From Chromera velia (lineage: Eukaryota > Sar > Chromeraceae), in contig JAHBMJ010000923.1 in NCBI GenBank assembly GCA_018398765.1, positions 1-38,714 of the forward strand: 38,714 bases of DNA, given 5' to 3'. The position numbers and the translations under genes are program-made. The notes beneath the pieces were generated by a model. That model ran no database searches. It saw only the letters and a program-made list of their open reading frames with translations, and had not been told where the DNA came from. This document shows, piece after piece, positions 10,842 to 21,400 of the stretch. How positions within the stretch are numbered: the first letter of the stretch is position 1; each line of letters begins with the position of its first letter.

Positions 10842-11047
10842 GCGGTTTGGTGCGCCTTTTGCCTATCTTTCTGCCTCTCTTACCCTTAACTTCATCACCG
10901 CACAATCGTCGTCCCACCACGGTTGTTTGGCTAAGGCCTGCCTTTTCTTTCTCTTTCTAGGCTTCGCCGCGTCCTTAGACTCCCCAACGGTTACCTTGTT
11001 GGCGGCCAAAACTTCCTCTCAGGTTTGGCCCAACCTTTCAAGCTGTT

Positions 11048-12564
11048 CTAGAAGACAGACCTTTTGACAAGAGGGACCTGTAGGGGAAAGAAGGGAAGCA
11101 GGAGGAGGAGGTTCGGGAGGAGGGGGAGCTTCGGGGGGAGGGGGGGGTAGACTTTTTCAGTGAATTGCTTAACCGCTGACGCCAGAGGTGCAAGCTCTTC
11201 ATCAGATACGGGATCCACCCTGTTTACCTTCAGAAGTGGAGGGAGAGAGTTCATCCTTATTCCTTCTTCATGGGGAACGATAGGGGAAGAGGGGGAGGAG
11301 TCAGACAAGGAAGAATCAAAGAAAAAAGAAAAAGAGACAGAAGAGTGCTGAGGGGCGAAGTCAGTGTCCCTTTGGACTTCAAAGGAGCTCCCGGCCTTTA
11401 AGAAGGACAGATCAACCAGGAAGAAATCAATAGCGGTCGTGTGCTCCCTAGAAAAGTAAGTGCATGGACCTGGGAAGGATACGTTCACATTTTCTTTTTC
11501 ACAATAAAGGGAAAGACCATGGATTGGCAACAGATTCGATTTTTCATAAAATGAAAGCACCTATTTACCCTGTTCATTTAGCCCGATTCTTTTGCTGCTA
11601 CATTCAGACGATCTTGAGAGCCTTTCAATCACTTCTTCCTCTTCTTCTCCCACCAGCTCTAACTTTTGATCCCATGTGATGCCTTGTGGCACCCTTTCCC
11701 CCAGGTACCCGTTGAAGTCCTCAGTAACGACTCTGAGTTCATTGAGGGGGACTTGGCAGACAGCATCGATTATACCAATCCGTTCTATCTCAAGGGCACG
11801 TCTGTCTTTTTCTCTTGCGCTCGAGTTTTCTCCAAGGAGATACAAGCCGAACACATGGAGCTTGCACACATCACTTTGACCCCCCTCCTTTTGAAGAGAC
11901 ACTTGAACTGACAGACGTACCATGCTCGGCCCAACCAGGTCCCAGGAGGGTTTTAAAACGTTCAAGAGACTTTTGTGTATGAGAATGCAGACCCCCCCTG
12001 TATTTACATCTTTTACTTTGGCTGCCCGCAAAGACCCCAGCCCTGCCTTCTTTCTCAACCACTCTCGGTGACTGAAGTTTTTACTTGTGTGTATGGAGGT
12101 GTTTACAGGCTGTGTGGGGATGTGTGTCTCCATTAGAACTATGATGTGTGCCTTCCGTGTGAGAGAAAGTCTGACAAGCCAGGAGTCGAGCGTTCCGTCA
12201 GAGATTTGGGAGATAAGGCTTCCTCCATTCACCGTCAGGATCGAAAGCTCTCTACCTCCCACCACTATTTTCTTGTTCTTTATTGATGTGTACTCGGTGG
12301 GAGGGGGAAGCAAAGCAGGCAAGAGAGAAGAAAGAGGAAGCGGAGAAGGAGATAAAGAAGAAAAAGAAGTGGAAGAAGCCCCCGATTCCTCAAACAACTC
12401 ATGAAAAAGCGCTGCCAGATCTGAGTCCTTAAGAGTAGAAGAAGAAAAGGAGGAAGAAGAAGAAGAAGAAGAAGCAGGAGCAGCAGCAACAACAGCAGCA
12501 GAAGAAGAAGAAGAAGAAGAAGAAGAAGAAGAAGAAGAGGAAAAAGAAGAAGAAGAAGAAGAAA
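11048..12564 (-). pseudogene. LINE AP-type endonuclease, with poly-serine start
   Basis: The frame at 11561-12601 begins in the LTR sequence outside the LINE, runs through a serine tract coded by the GAA/TTC repeat (12437-12564), and then shows an exo/endo/phosphatase fold: ILTVNG near the start, LMETHIPTQ (catalytic Glu), and TEDFNGYLG in place of GDFNA.LG. The end of the domain, AIDFFLVDLSFL and PQHSSVSFSF (normally SDH), lies in a shifted frame at 11048-11560. The enzyme would nick target DNA. Confidence 0.8.
12437..12564. repeat. GAA/TTC-type microsatellite at the LINE 5' end
   Basis: A run of GAA with a few AGC/AAC units covers the 5' extremity of the LINE. It is read on the minus strand as a long serine tract. 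It reaches the target duplication at 12565 directly. Confidence 0.8.
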
Positions 12565-12577
12565 AACACATATGAAT

Positions 12578-12665
12578 GTGCCCCACAAACAGGGCTCGCA
12601 TGGACTAACGCGTAAGCGGCCCTGGAAAGGCACTAACGAATAACCACGCATTCGACAGCCTAACA
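12578..12665 (-). repeat. 5' LTR of the copia element, outer portion
   Basis: These 88 bp match 1285-1372 with about seven differences and complete the LTR begun at 8148-8324 (177 + 88 = 265 bp, the length of the other LTR). They end CCTAACA, followed by AATGT, the presumed target duplication. Confidence 0.88.
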
Positions 12666-12810
12666 AATGTTATGATTAAAAAAAAAAAATCTATTAAAAA
12701 AGACTTTTTCTCATTTTTTTTTATTTATTTATATAGTGTAGAGCCTAGATCCAAGTCTTAGTGCATCTTCAACTAGATCTTCGGTTTCCTAAGACTCTCC
12801 TTCCTACAAA

Positions 12811-13697
12811 GCCCTCCTCTGCCCCTGTATGGTACTGTATGGCTACTTGGTGAGTCTGATCAGATGGGTTGAGGCCTCTCTGGAAAATATGAGGGCACGA
12901 GTGAAGGGAACAAGCATGTGGTACCTAGAAAACAAGGGACTCAAGCAAAGAGACCCGAGCGGCTCTTCTTTTTACTCTGTGTACATATATGACTTGCTAG
13001 AGAAAGTGGGAAAGAGGAGAGGATAAAGATGACAGACCGACAGACAGAGACCAAAGGTGCCCGGCGGCACTGCCCGCAGGTCCTGGGAAGAAGAGGGAAG
13101 GTGGGTCGATTTCCTTGCTCCTCTATTTGCAGATGATAGAACACTTCTTAAATCCTTAGATAGACAGTTAAACCTTCTTCTTTTGAACGAGCTGAGGCCC
13201 TTGTAGCCTTTGTAGAACCTGTCCGTCTTCTCTTTTCTGACAAGTCAAGATAGGTCCGGTTTGGCCGCATCGTATCAAGAGAGAAAGAAGAAGTTAGACT
13301 GGGGGAGATAGTGATAAAAGAAGCAAGAGAGCAACCCTATCTGGAACTGGTCCTATCCATCGACTGCAACCTAGAGACCATGATGAAGGCGCGGTCAATC
13401 AAAGCAGAGAGATGCATACAGAGACTGATGGGGAAGATAGGAAGGGAGGGAGGGATTCCACCTGCTAGTAATTGCTTCAATATATTTAAACAGACAGTGC
13501 GCGCCATATCACACCATTTGGTTGTATGGATGCGAAATCCATGCATGCTTAGATAGCGTATATGCAGAATTCGATGAGAAGCAAAAGAGATTTGTCAGGC
13601 TTGTTTTGCATTTGAGAAAGAAAGAAAATTATGACACCCTGATGATGGAAGGGGGGGTAATTCCAATCGATCTCGAAGTAGCTTCCAGAACGATCCA
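12811..13697 (+). pseudogene. LINE reverse transcriptase and thumb fragments
   Basis: Several frames must be combined: 12829-13026 (GLKQRDP block), about 13103-13206 (FADD motif), 13266-13556 and 13522-13705. The last reads YGCEIHACLDSVYAEFDE followed by QKRFVRLVLHLRKKENYDTL, a typical LINE thumb helix. The catalytic aspartates survive but the frame is broken at least three times. The fragment ends where the foldback element begins. Confidence 0.7.
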
Positions 13698-13945
13698 ACC
13701 TCCCTGAACCTAAATACCATTTGAAAAATTATAATCAAGATCATCTTTATCTGTGGTATCGTTTTTTAAGAAACTATCCACGCCTGCGGCATAAACGGTT
13801 AAGACACCGTCCAGATGTGCGGCTTTGGCTTTCAAGATACCGTAAATGATCCGCGCCTGCGGCGCAGACTTTCAAGCTTATCTGAAAATGCGGCTTAAAC
13901 GTACTTTCAAGTGGTAGTTAGGTTCAAGGACTAGTTCAGGGAGGT
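13698..13945. mobile_element. Short foldback (MITE-like) element
   Basis: The left end reads ACCTCCCTGAACCTAAATACC (13698 on) and the right end is its inverted complement in two parts: TTTCAAGTGGTAGTTAGGTTC (13905-13925) pairs with 13706-13726 with two mismatches in 21, and GTTCAGGGAGGT (13934-13945) pairs with 13698-13709. The right arm carries about 12 extra bases. The 248-bp element has no coding capacity. CGATCCA occurs just outside on both sides (13691 and 13949), a possible target duplication. Confidence 0.7.
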
Positions 13946-14355
13946 CACCGATCCATTAGGCAGGGAAGGCTTTTAAATTAAAGGAGAAAAGAAATGAATT
14001 GGTTGGGCAGGCAATCCTTACATGCCTGAGGGAGGGGGTAGAAAACAAAATGGGGGGGGGGGGGAGGAATACATCCTTTTCATCTTTTCCCTCATCTGAA
14101 GTAGTTTAAAACAATGTGCACAGGCACTCTACACAGACACAGGAATGCGCCTTTTTGCAAAAGAAAGACTAAAAGGAAGTGCAGGGCAGAGAGGAACACA
14201 GGTAGTCAATGAGAGAGCGGACGGGATAGAGAGATGACTGCTGAAGAGAATAAAAAATGAGCTAAACGAGAAAAAGAGAGAGACGTTTGCACAAAGAATA
14301 GAAAGAAACAGAAGAGAGAAGAGCATGCAGTCAGAAGAAAGCAGAACTGATAGGA

Positions 14356-15038
14356 TTGATGATAGCTGACGTGTACAGAAAGGTCTCAAACGGAAACCGT
14401 CTCCACCTTTCTTTGTTTGAAGATAGAGCAGGTAGAAAGGTTAGCTCAGCAATGAAAATAGATAGAAAGAGAATAAGAAGAGCCCCTTTTTGCTATACGA
14501 GAGTGGCGCCGCGATTGGAATACAGGGGGAGAGCAGCATACAGGGTGGGAGACAGGGCTAGGGCTGCGACTCAGGGAAAAATTCTGGTAAGGGGGGGAGA
14601 GAAGGTGCCGTTACAGAAAAGGACGTGCCAGTTTTGTCGAGGGTGGTTGGGAATCGAAGTGGTGGAAGACGAAATCCATCTGGTGATAGAATATCCTGTT
14701 TTTGATAGAGAGAGAGCAGAGATGTTTAGAAATTAAGATAGAAGAGAAATGGGACGGCAAGATGGAAGAAAGAGCCAGAAAGGCAGCCACACAAAGAGAA
14801 GGGCTCAGCACAGAAGAGGGAAGAAGAGACAACTCAACGTTTTTCTGCTTTCTGTTGAATGCATGAATGTCATACCGCAGTGGATGAGTTTTTGGGATGG
14901 GCGTTATTTAGACGGAGGGTGTTTGAGGAGTACCCAGGACGGTACGAACACATAGAAGGAGACGCTCTGGCACCCAGACATGCAGAAATAACCGGAAGGC
15001 AACGGGTGATCGAGAGACTAACAAAAAAAATTTAAAGA
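14356..15038 (+). pseudogene. LINE C-terminal finger and tail
   Basis: The frame at 14356-14736 contains CQFCRGWLGIEVVEDEIHLVIEYPVF: Cys-X2-Cys and His are present, but the fourth ligand, normally Cys, is Tyr (EYP where ECP is usual). Later codons in another frame (about 14905-15036) give FRRRVFEEYPGRYEHIEG and end at TAA. It is the same finger type as in the other LINE at 8526-8828, which supports the identification. Confidence 0.62.
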
Positions 15039-15576
15039 ATATAAAGAGACGATTGATAACTTAGAGACGACCAAAGGAGCGTTAGGGTGGGGAAGGAGGG
15101 ACTCAGAGCCGCAGAAAAAGATTGATAAAACGAATAAGAAGAGCGAGGAAGCCCAAATCATATATCGTTTCAGATCGATTTTCAGGCCGGAAAGCCAGCA
15201 CGGATCCAGAGCGGTGGCTTGAATAACGAACAATCATGCAGCAGCGGCCAGGGCAGCAGACTCTGGCGGGCCCCGAGGGCGGAGTCTCATACCTCAGCTT
15301 AGGCTGGGGAACGCCCCACCCTGCTAGCTCTGGCGACAGATGGACATAGCAGGAAGGCCCTAGGGTGGCAGATTGTTGTTTATTAGCGGCTTGGGAAACT
15401 AGGCGGGCCACGGGGTGTGGTCTGAGCCTCAGCGATGAGAAACATCCCCCTGCCATTTGCGGGGGCGACCTCTATAAGACAAAACGGCGACTAACGGCGA
15501 CAGTGCTCTAGGGCACCACTAAATCACTTATCACTTATATCAATCAATCAATCAATCAATTAATCAATCAATCATT

Positions 15577-16995
15577 CCAAAAAACATCTTATAATTTTAA
15601 AAACAATTAATATTTTAAAAAACTTGTTAAGTCAAGGTTTTCAGCAAGGTTTTAGAAAGTTAAAACCAGTTTAAAATTGAATATTAAAATTGTTTCAGCC
15701 TATTTTAATAGGCCTGCATGTTTTTATTTTTTGCAATGATATAATAGGGCGGAACATATCAATCAATCAATCAATATATTTTTCAAAATTAAGTTTATTC
15801 AAGGTTTTAAAAAAAGTTCGTCTAGACATTAAATCAATTGCACTTTTAGTTGCACTTACAGCTGCAGAAGACGACAGAAGCTAAATAATCTTAGATTCAC
15901 TAGTAGATTCATTTATTTAGACGTCCGTCTTTCGCACTCTGACACTTACTGTATCCACCCGCTAACCCACCCCCACCAACCCTGACGACCCCTGAATTTT
16001 AATAATTGTGGACGGCAAGCTCATGCATGCCAAAAGATCTGTGTACTCGTGGACAAAAATGGAGACACACAAAGAAAGAGGAGCGAGGGAGTTTCTCTTT
16101 CTCTCTTCCTCGCATGCATGCGGTGTCAGAGCGAACGTGTAGAGGAAGAAAGGGGTGCATCCTCTCTCCCCTCCCATCAATAGCAGTTCATGGTACGACG
16201 GTCGATCATATGCGAAGAGAGGGAGGAAAGAAAGCGGAGACAGGGAGAGAGGCATGAGCCTGCAGGCATCAGCCGCAAGGGAACGAAACCATCATCTCCA
16301 TCACTCCCACCGACAGAACAGGGGAAGAATCTGACTTCACGGACGGCTTTGTGGTCAGGGAATGCGGAGGAAGCAAGCAAGAACACAAAAAAGACGGAGA
16401 GAGCCCCCACAGCAGTCCTTTTGTGTGTCGGACAGGAAGAAATGGACGAAGCGATTGGCAGCGAACGAGGAGGGGAGAGGTGAGACATCGTTTTGTCGCC
16501 TATCTCTCCGATGATTTGAAAGGAAGGAGAAATTGCACGTCGGAGAGAATCTCTATGCAGAAACCCTGAGAGGAATGAGAGAGGGAAAGGGGGGGCAAAG
16601 AGCTGGCGTAGAGGGAGAGACGAGACGAAGGAGAGAAAGAAAAAAGAAAAACCAGTGAAACCCCAACCAAACAAACACACATTTTCACTGCGCACCCACC
16701 CTCCCTCCCTTCCGACACATAGTTTTCTTCCCCTTCTTTCTCTCTGCATAAGGAAGGCGACTGAAGGAACTGTGCAGAATTGAAGGAGAACGATGGAAGG
16801 GAAGAGGGAAAGCCCCATCGATCGCGACGACAAACAATCGCTTCAATTTCCCTTCCCTCCTTTCCTCCCGTCCTGCATGACTTCATCAGGAACCCCCAAG
16901 AAGATAGAGAGGATGGGAAGGGAGGGCAAGAAGCCAAGAGGAGGAAGGAAATGCCACCAAGCAACGAGGCATCCACCCCTCAGTCAGTCAGAATG
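15577..16995. other. Spacer: AT-rich DNA, then probable 3' UTR of the clathrin gene
   Basis: From 15577 to about 15950 the DNA is AT-rich with a second ATCA repeat near 15760 and no gene. From about 16000 to 16995 the composition becomes that of the clathrin introns. This part lies downstream of the clathrin stop on the minus strand, so at least its right portion should be 3' UTR. Long open frames on both strands here (for example 16177-16833 minus) have no domains. I see no certain poly(A) signal. Confidence 0.5.
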
Positions 16996-18149
16996 TCAGA
17001 ATGGTCGTGGCGGCATTCCGCCAGACATCCCGCCCATCCCACCTCCCATCGGCCCTCCTCCCATGCCGCCCATCGGTCCACCGCCAAACTGCACACAAAA
17101 GATACACACACACAGAACGATCAACTGACATCAGCATGCAAAAGATGAACACCTGCGTCAACATCCATCATAAACGCGCACTTCACGCGAAGAAGAGGTA
17201 AAGACCGCTCTCTCAGCAGACGTAAAAAAATATTTCTATTACAGACCCACGACATGCAGTTTTAGAAGTTCATGAATCTGTAAACAAAAGCCACAAGAAG
17301 CCAAACGAAATAGGAGGGAAGGAGAGGTAAGTTGGGAACAGACGAAAGATGTGATTCACTCTGCTCACCAGAGGTTTCCATAACAAGAAATGCCGCTCTC
17401 ATGATGAAGATCTGACCATACACAGCTCAACAAAGAGGAGAAAAAGGAACTGACCGGTGCTCCTCCAGAAGCGCCCATCGCGCCCGGTGCCCCACCTGCT
17501 CACAACAGAAAGGCAGAACAGATGAGGTCCACGAGTGCACTCCTTCCCGCCTCCTTTTTCTTCAAATTATCCACACAAAAAAACGCCATGAAGAACAGGC
17601 GAAAAGGCCGAGACAATCTCTTCAATCAACATAAAGACACAGAAAGATGGGTCTGCGCGTTGAGAGAGACTCTGTTTGTCCCGGCGGTGAGGTGAGTCGG
17701 TGAGAGAGCATTGAAAGCAGAGTGCGGGGTGGGTGTCGCAAAAGAAAAGAGAATCAGCCCCCTCAAATCCTTCATATCCTCTCCCCGTGTCGACATTCAA
17801 GATTGTTAGGAGTAAAGTGAGCGATCATTCGGACACACACATGGTGGAAAGCCAAACTCTTCGATCCCCCTTAGATGTATGTGTGGTGTTGCAAACTGCA
17901 TCTGAACTCACCGAAGGCCCCCGGTGACGGTCCCGTGGCGACTCCAGGGGCTGGGGGCATCAACGCGAGGTGCCCCCCTAGTCCGGGGAGGTTCGGCACT
18001 GCATTTGAAAAGGGGGGGGGGGCAGGGAGAGATGCAATGAAGAGTATAGACCAGTGTCGCTTTGGGTACAAACGCTGATTTCGGTCTGTAAACAAAGTCC
18101 GGAAAAAAAAAGACAGACTCTCCAGAGGACCTGCGCTTTTCAAGGATTT

Positions 18150-18200
<51 letters not shown>

Positions 18201-18401
18201 AAGAGAGAGGGAGAGAGAGAGAATGCCAAACACGTCCCCTTAGGCACTGTCCTTCTTCTTCCTCCTAGACTCTGACTGACTTCCCATCATGTACTCCGGG
18301 TTGAAGTCGTTGGGCGCAGACTTTTGCTTCTCCTCCTCTTCCTCCTTGTGCGTCACCTTCTTGTCCAGTGCATCCACTCGGCCTGTGTACTCCCTCAGAA
18401 T
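16996..18401 (-). CDS. CHC: Clathrin heavy chain exons 31-34: hub and Gly/Met-rich tail
   Basis: Exons: 18281-18401, 17912-17998, 17455-17495, 16996-17088. Exon 31 gives [16 protein letters not shown], the trimerisation region, then an acidic/Lys stretch and NPEYMMG. The GTCAGT donor after ATGATGGGAA joins it to [18 protein letters not shown] (exon 32), then [13 protein letters not shown] (exon 33) and a GGM-repeat ending [10 protein letters not shown] and TGA (exon 34). All phases match. The tail resembles plant heavy chains, which end in Pro/Gly/Met-rich repeats, and contains LALMPPAPG where plants have a similar LALPAPP block. If intron 31 is retained, translation stops at 18240 after 13 extra residues, giving a 1,668-residue form without the tail. 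Confidence 0.85.
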
Positions 18402-21400
18402 CTGCACGCATTTACTCGAATACACAAAAAGTAAATACAGAAAAATGCATGTCCAGTGCATCCACTCGGCCTGTGTACTCCCTCAGAATCTGCACTCACG
18501 CACTCTCAGACAGAGGAAGGAAGGGAGGGCTTGGGAGAAGACGCATTTGACGTCTTCAAGGTCTGAGAAGCTTTCAGAGAGAGGGGAGGCTGTTGTCAGT
18601 GACTTCAGAAAGGGCTCGCGAACGCAGGGAGGCAATCGAAAGTCCGTTGACAAGGTGAGAGAAAGCACTCCGGCACAGGCACAGGCACAGGAAGAGGAGG
18701 GAGAAGGAAAAAGAAACCAGACCGAGAGACGGAGAGCCCAGAAAGTCCACTCACTCACTCACTGACCTGGATCATGAAGGGCATGCACTGGTCCATCCAC
18801 CCATTCCTCCATGCGATCTCCAGAGCAATGTCTGGCCTCACATAGTCGTAACAGACGTGCAGACAGGCACAGAAGCACTCCTTGTCGGAGATCTCCGCGA
18901 AGAATCGAAGGAGGAGCTCGCACAGATCCTCCTTACAGCTGTCACGCGCAGTCTCCATGGCGTCCTGCACAGCACCATTGTTTGTGTACATGCATTTTGT
19001 GTATTCTCCTATCTGTGATCTGACACAACGATTCGTCTGTCTACCCATGAAGCCCTCACCGCATGCTTGCTGCATAGTTATGCATACATCGAGGAGGCGG
19101 CCATATCGTTCGCCCATCTCCAACCAATGTACTGTTTTTTGGAGGCACACGGAAATACACAGACATACACAGACACAGTCGGCAGCGGGCCAGGTAACCA
19201 TTTTACAATACCAATGTTTGCCGAGACGAGAATACGAAAAACAAGACGCAAAGCTTGAAAGAAAGCAACCAACCCAGCTTTCCTGCATACGAGGACGAAA
19301 GAGAAGGAATCCACAGAAAGACAAAGAAAAGATTTAGAAGTGTCTTCCTGTGGCAAGAAGAGAAAGGCGCAGCAATGCGTACGGACAGACCTGGTATGCC
19401 TGGTCCTGTTTGGAGAGTTCTATCGCCTGTTTGTACCTCTTGTTCTTTTTGTAGAGGAGGACGGCCACCCTTCTCATCTCCAGCAGCTCGTGCTTCTCCA
19501 AACGCTGCGCGAGGGCGATCTGGTCGTGGTTGTCAAACTCTTGAATGGAATTCCTGACAGGGACGGAAGGGAAAGAAGGGAGGGGGGATAGACTCATTGA
19601 CGTCCTGTTCTGTGCATATTTTACTCGTCCTTCTCCTTTTGTACTCTGGCACATTTGAGAAACGAAAGTCCTTCAGACTTTATGGAAGACAAGACGGAGA
19701 ACGTTTGAACAAATCAGGAGAGTGAAAAAGGGAGGCATGTAAAATGCCTTCGACTGAGGAGGAACAAGACTCTATTGGGATTTCATCTTGAGAGGCTCTT
19801 TTGCCTAGAAAGCGAGAAGTCCAGAAGGAGTACCTTTTCTGCGTCCGGACCCGAACCCCCACCCACGCTCCTGGGAGACATGAAAAGAAATAATTTGCCC
19901 GAGCAATCTGCCCCAGAGACTGCTTGGCTGCAGGCCGCTCGTATTGAAGGAATGTCTCGGGGACTGACTGACTGACTGACTGACCTACCTACCTGAGGCT
20001 CTCGAAGTCCTCTGCCTCCAAGAAGAGTTCGTTCAAACCCTCGTTCACCTCCCGAATGTTGTGCTGCTGGACCTGCACGCCTCCCAATGAATTCCATCGG
20101 AGGAAGAGGGTTTGACGCAAAGCAAATCAAAGCAAAGGAAACAAAGCAAACGAGGACGGACGGATTTCAGGACGGACAGTGCAAGCGAGCAGCAAAAGAG
20201 AGGAAGACTGATGTGACGAGAAAGGAAAGGAGGAGCAACCAAGTGGAAAGCTGTTCCATGCAGTTAAACAATTACGCGACCCGCCTCTCACTTATGCCCA
20301 CGCCCAAGTCTGGTAAAGATGGACGGAGCCCTCCAGAGGCACAGCAAACCGACATTAAACAAAGAGAAAGGTTTCGATGCACGTACTCGAGAGCAGAGCG
20401 TCAAGAGCAGCAGAGGACAAACCCAACACACAAAAAAGAGGCCGAGTGACTCCACCAACCGATTTGAGGAAGTCCTGAATCAGAGGCAGGTGTCCAGCCT
20501 TCTTCATCTGGTTCACCACCCGCGCATGGTCAACCTTCTGTACCACAGACCCAAGCAAAGAGTTGAGGAGCTCTGGATGCTCGTCGAGGTAGAAGCCCAC
20601 GGCCCTGTAGTACAGCTCCGTGTTCGAAACTTTCTGCGAAGGAAGGGAAAAAGAGGGAAGGGAAGAAAACGGAGAGGGGTCAATGTATCCGAAGGAGAAC
20701 GAAGCAGAGAAGGAAGATCTCCTCACCAGCACAATACGTAGGGAGGGAGCTGAGGGAGCAAGCAGTCAGGTGAGGAAAGTCCCAAGGAGAAAAGAGGCAT
20801 CCATGTCTTTTCGGCTGCGCAAAAAGACTCAAAAGAAAATTGAAACGTTTCCATGATTGACTCACTGACTCATTGACTGACTGACCTGCATGACTGTCAT
20901 GAAAGTGTCATGAGTCCACGCCGAAGGGGAGTGCAGCATCATTGTCTGTGCCGCCTGGTCGAATTCGTCGTACTGACAGTACAGGAATACCGCCTCCGAC
21001 CTGTATTTCACACAGAGAGAAAATGTACTTTCAGGTCTTACTTGCATACTTTGTGTTGGCCGTGCAAGATCAGAGACACACAGGATTGTGTTCTTCCCCC
21101 CTGCCTCGTCCTCTTTTTGTCTCTTTTCAGACACGTGTTGGTAGGATTTGAAGGACACAAGTGATCACATGCTTTCATACGACAAAGGCGCTACAAAACA
21201 AATGAGACAGTCAAACAAGTCGAACTAAGAGCAGCCGCCTTTCGCAACTGGTATGACCTCTTTCGGTCAGAAGGTTAGAAAGAAAGAACAAAGCAAAACC
21301 GTAAGAGAAATTTAGAGCGAGAGAGACAAGGAGGGAGTCCTCGACGATACATGACTGCCTCCCCTGCTCCGTTCCCCATGCTGACTGACCAGTGGAAAGA

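Larger units (their letters stand above)
8325..12564 (-). mobile_element. LINE (non-LTR retrotransposon) inserted in the copia 5' LTR
   Basis: The same 13 bp, AACACATATGAAT, stand at 8312-8324 and 12565-12577, and the LTR continues across both. The LINE is therefore bounded exactly, with a 13-bp target duplication. On the minus strand it encodes, in order, a serine-rich start, an AP-type endonuclease, a reverse transcriptase and a C-terminal CCHC finger. It looks nearly full length. The 3' end (8325-8450) has no poly(A) and no clear microsatellite tail. The reading frames are broken and the catalytic site is mutated. Confidence 0.9.
1108..12665 (-). mobile_element. Ty1/copia LTR retrotransposon, degenerate, with nested insertions
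   Basis: The element lies on the minus strand. It has matching LTRs of 265 bp (the right one is split), gag with a zinc-knuckle relic, then protease, integrase, reverse transcriptase and RNase H in that order. Integrase before reverse transcriptase is the copia order. The flanks AATAT (1103-1107) and AATGT (12666-12670) look like a 5-bp target duplication with one change. A 4,240-bp LINE sits inside the 5' LTR and a 1,024-bp inverted-repeat element sits inside gag; without them the element would be about 6.3 kb, counting one copy of each nested target duplication. A hand alignment of the two LTRs gives about 19 differences in 265 bases, 16 of them transitions, so the copy is not recent. All reading frames carry stops or frameshifts. 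Confidence 0.88.
12790..15576 (+). mobile_element. Second LINE, 5'-truncated and decayed, plus strand
   Basis: Plus-strand fragments give, in order, GLKQRDPSGSSFYSVYIYDL (RT block before the catalytic site), LFADDRTLLKSL (catalytic motif with both Asp, 13126-13137), a thumb region, and a C-terminal finger. The region after the last coding piece is GC-rich (15150-15510) and ends in an (ATCA)n run at about 15535-15575, a tail type common in LINE 3' ends. The endonuclease and the first RT blocks are missing, so the copy is 5'-truncated. A foldback element interrupts it at 13698-13945. Its sequence is different from the LINE at 8325-12564. Confidence 0.72.

Noticed and set aside
12280-12666. Minus-strand frame with a poly-Leu run
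   Set aside because: It is a second reading of the GAA repeat; the frame with the endonuclease motifs is the real one.
16177-16833. Minus-strand frame of 218 codons downstream of clathrin
   Set aside because: No domain, Ser/Leu-rich low complexity, overlaps another open frame (16500-16976); it lies in the presumed 3' UTR.
16793-17128. Plus-strand Pro-rich frame ([15 protein letters not shown])
   Set aside because: It is the antisense of clathrin exon 34; on the minus strand the same bases give the GGM tail with acceptor, phase and stop all fitting.
18240-18280. The stop at 18240 as the normal clathrin C terminus
   Set aside because: A GTCAGT donor lies just before it, and three further exons join in phase to give a plant-like tail. 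Kept only as a possible retained-intron form.
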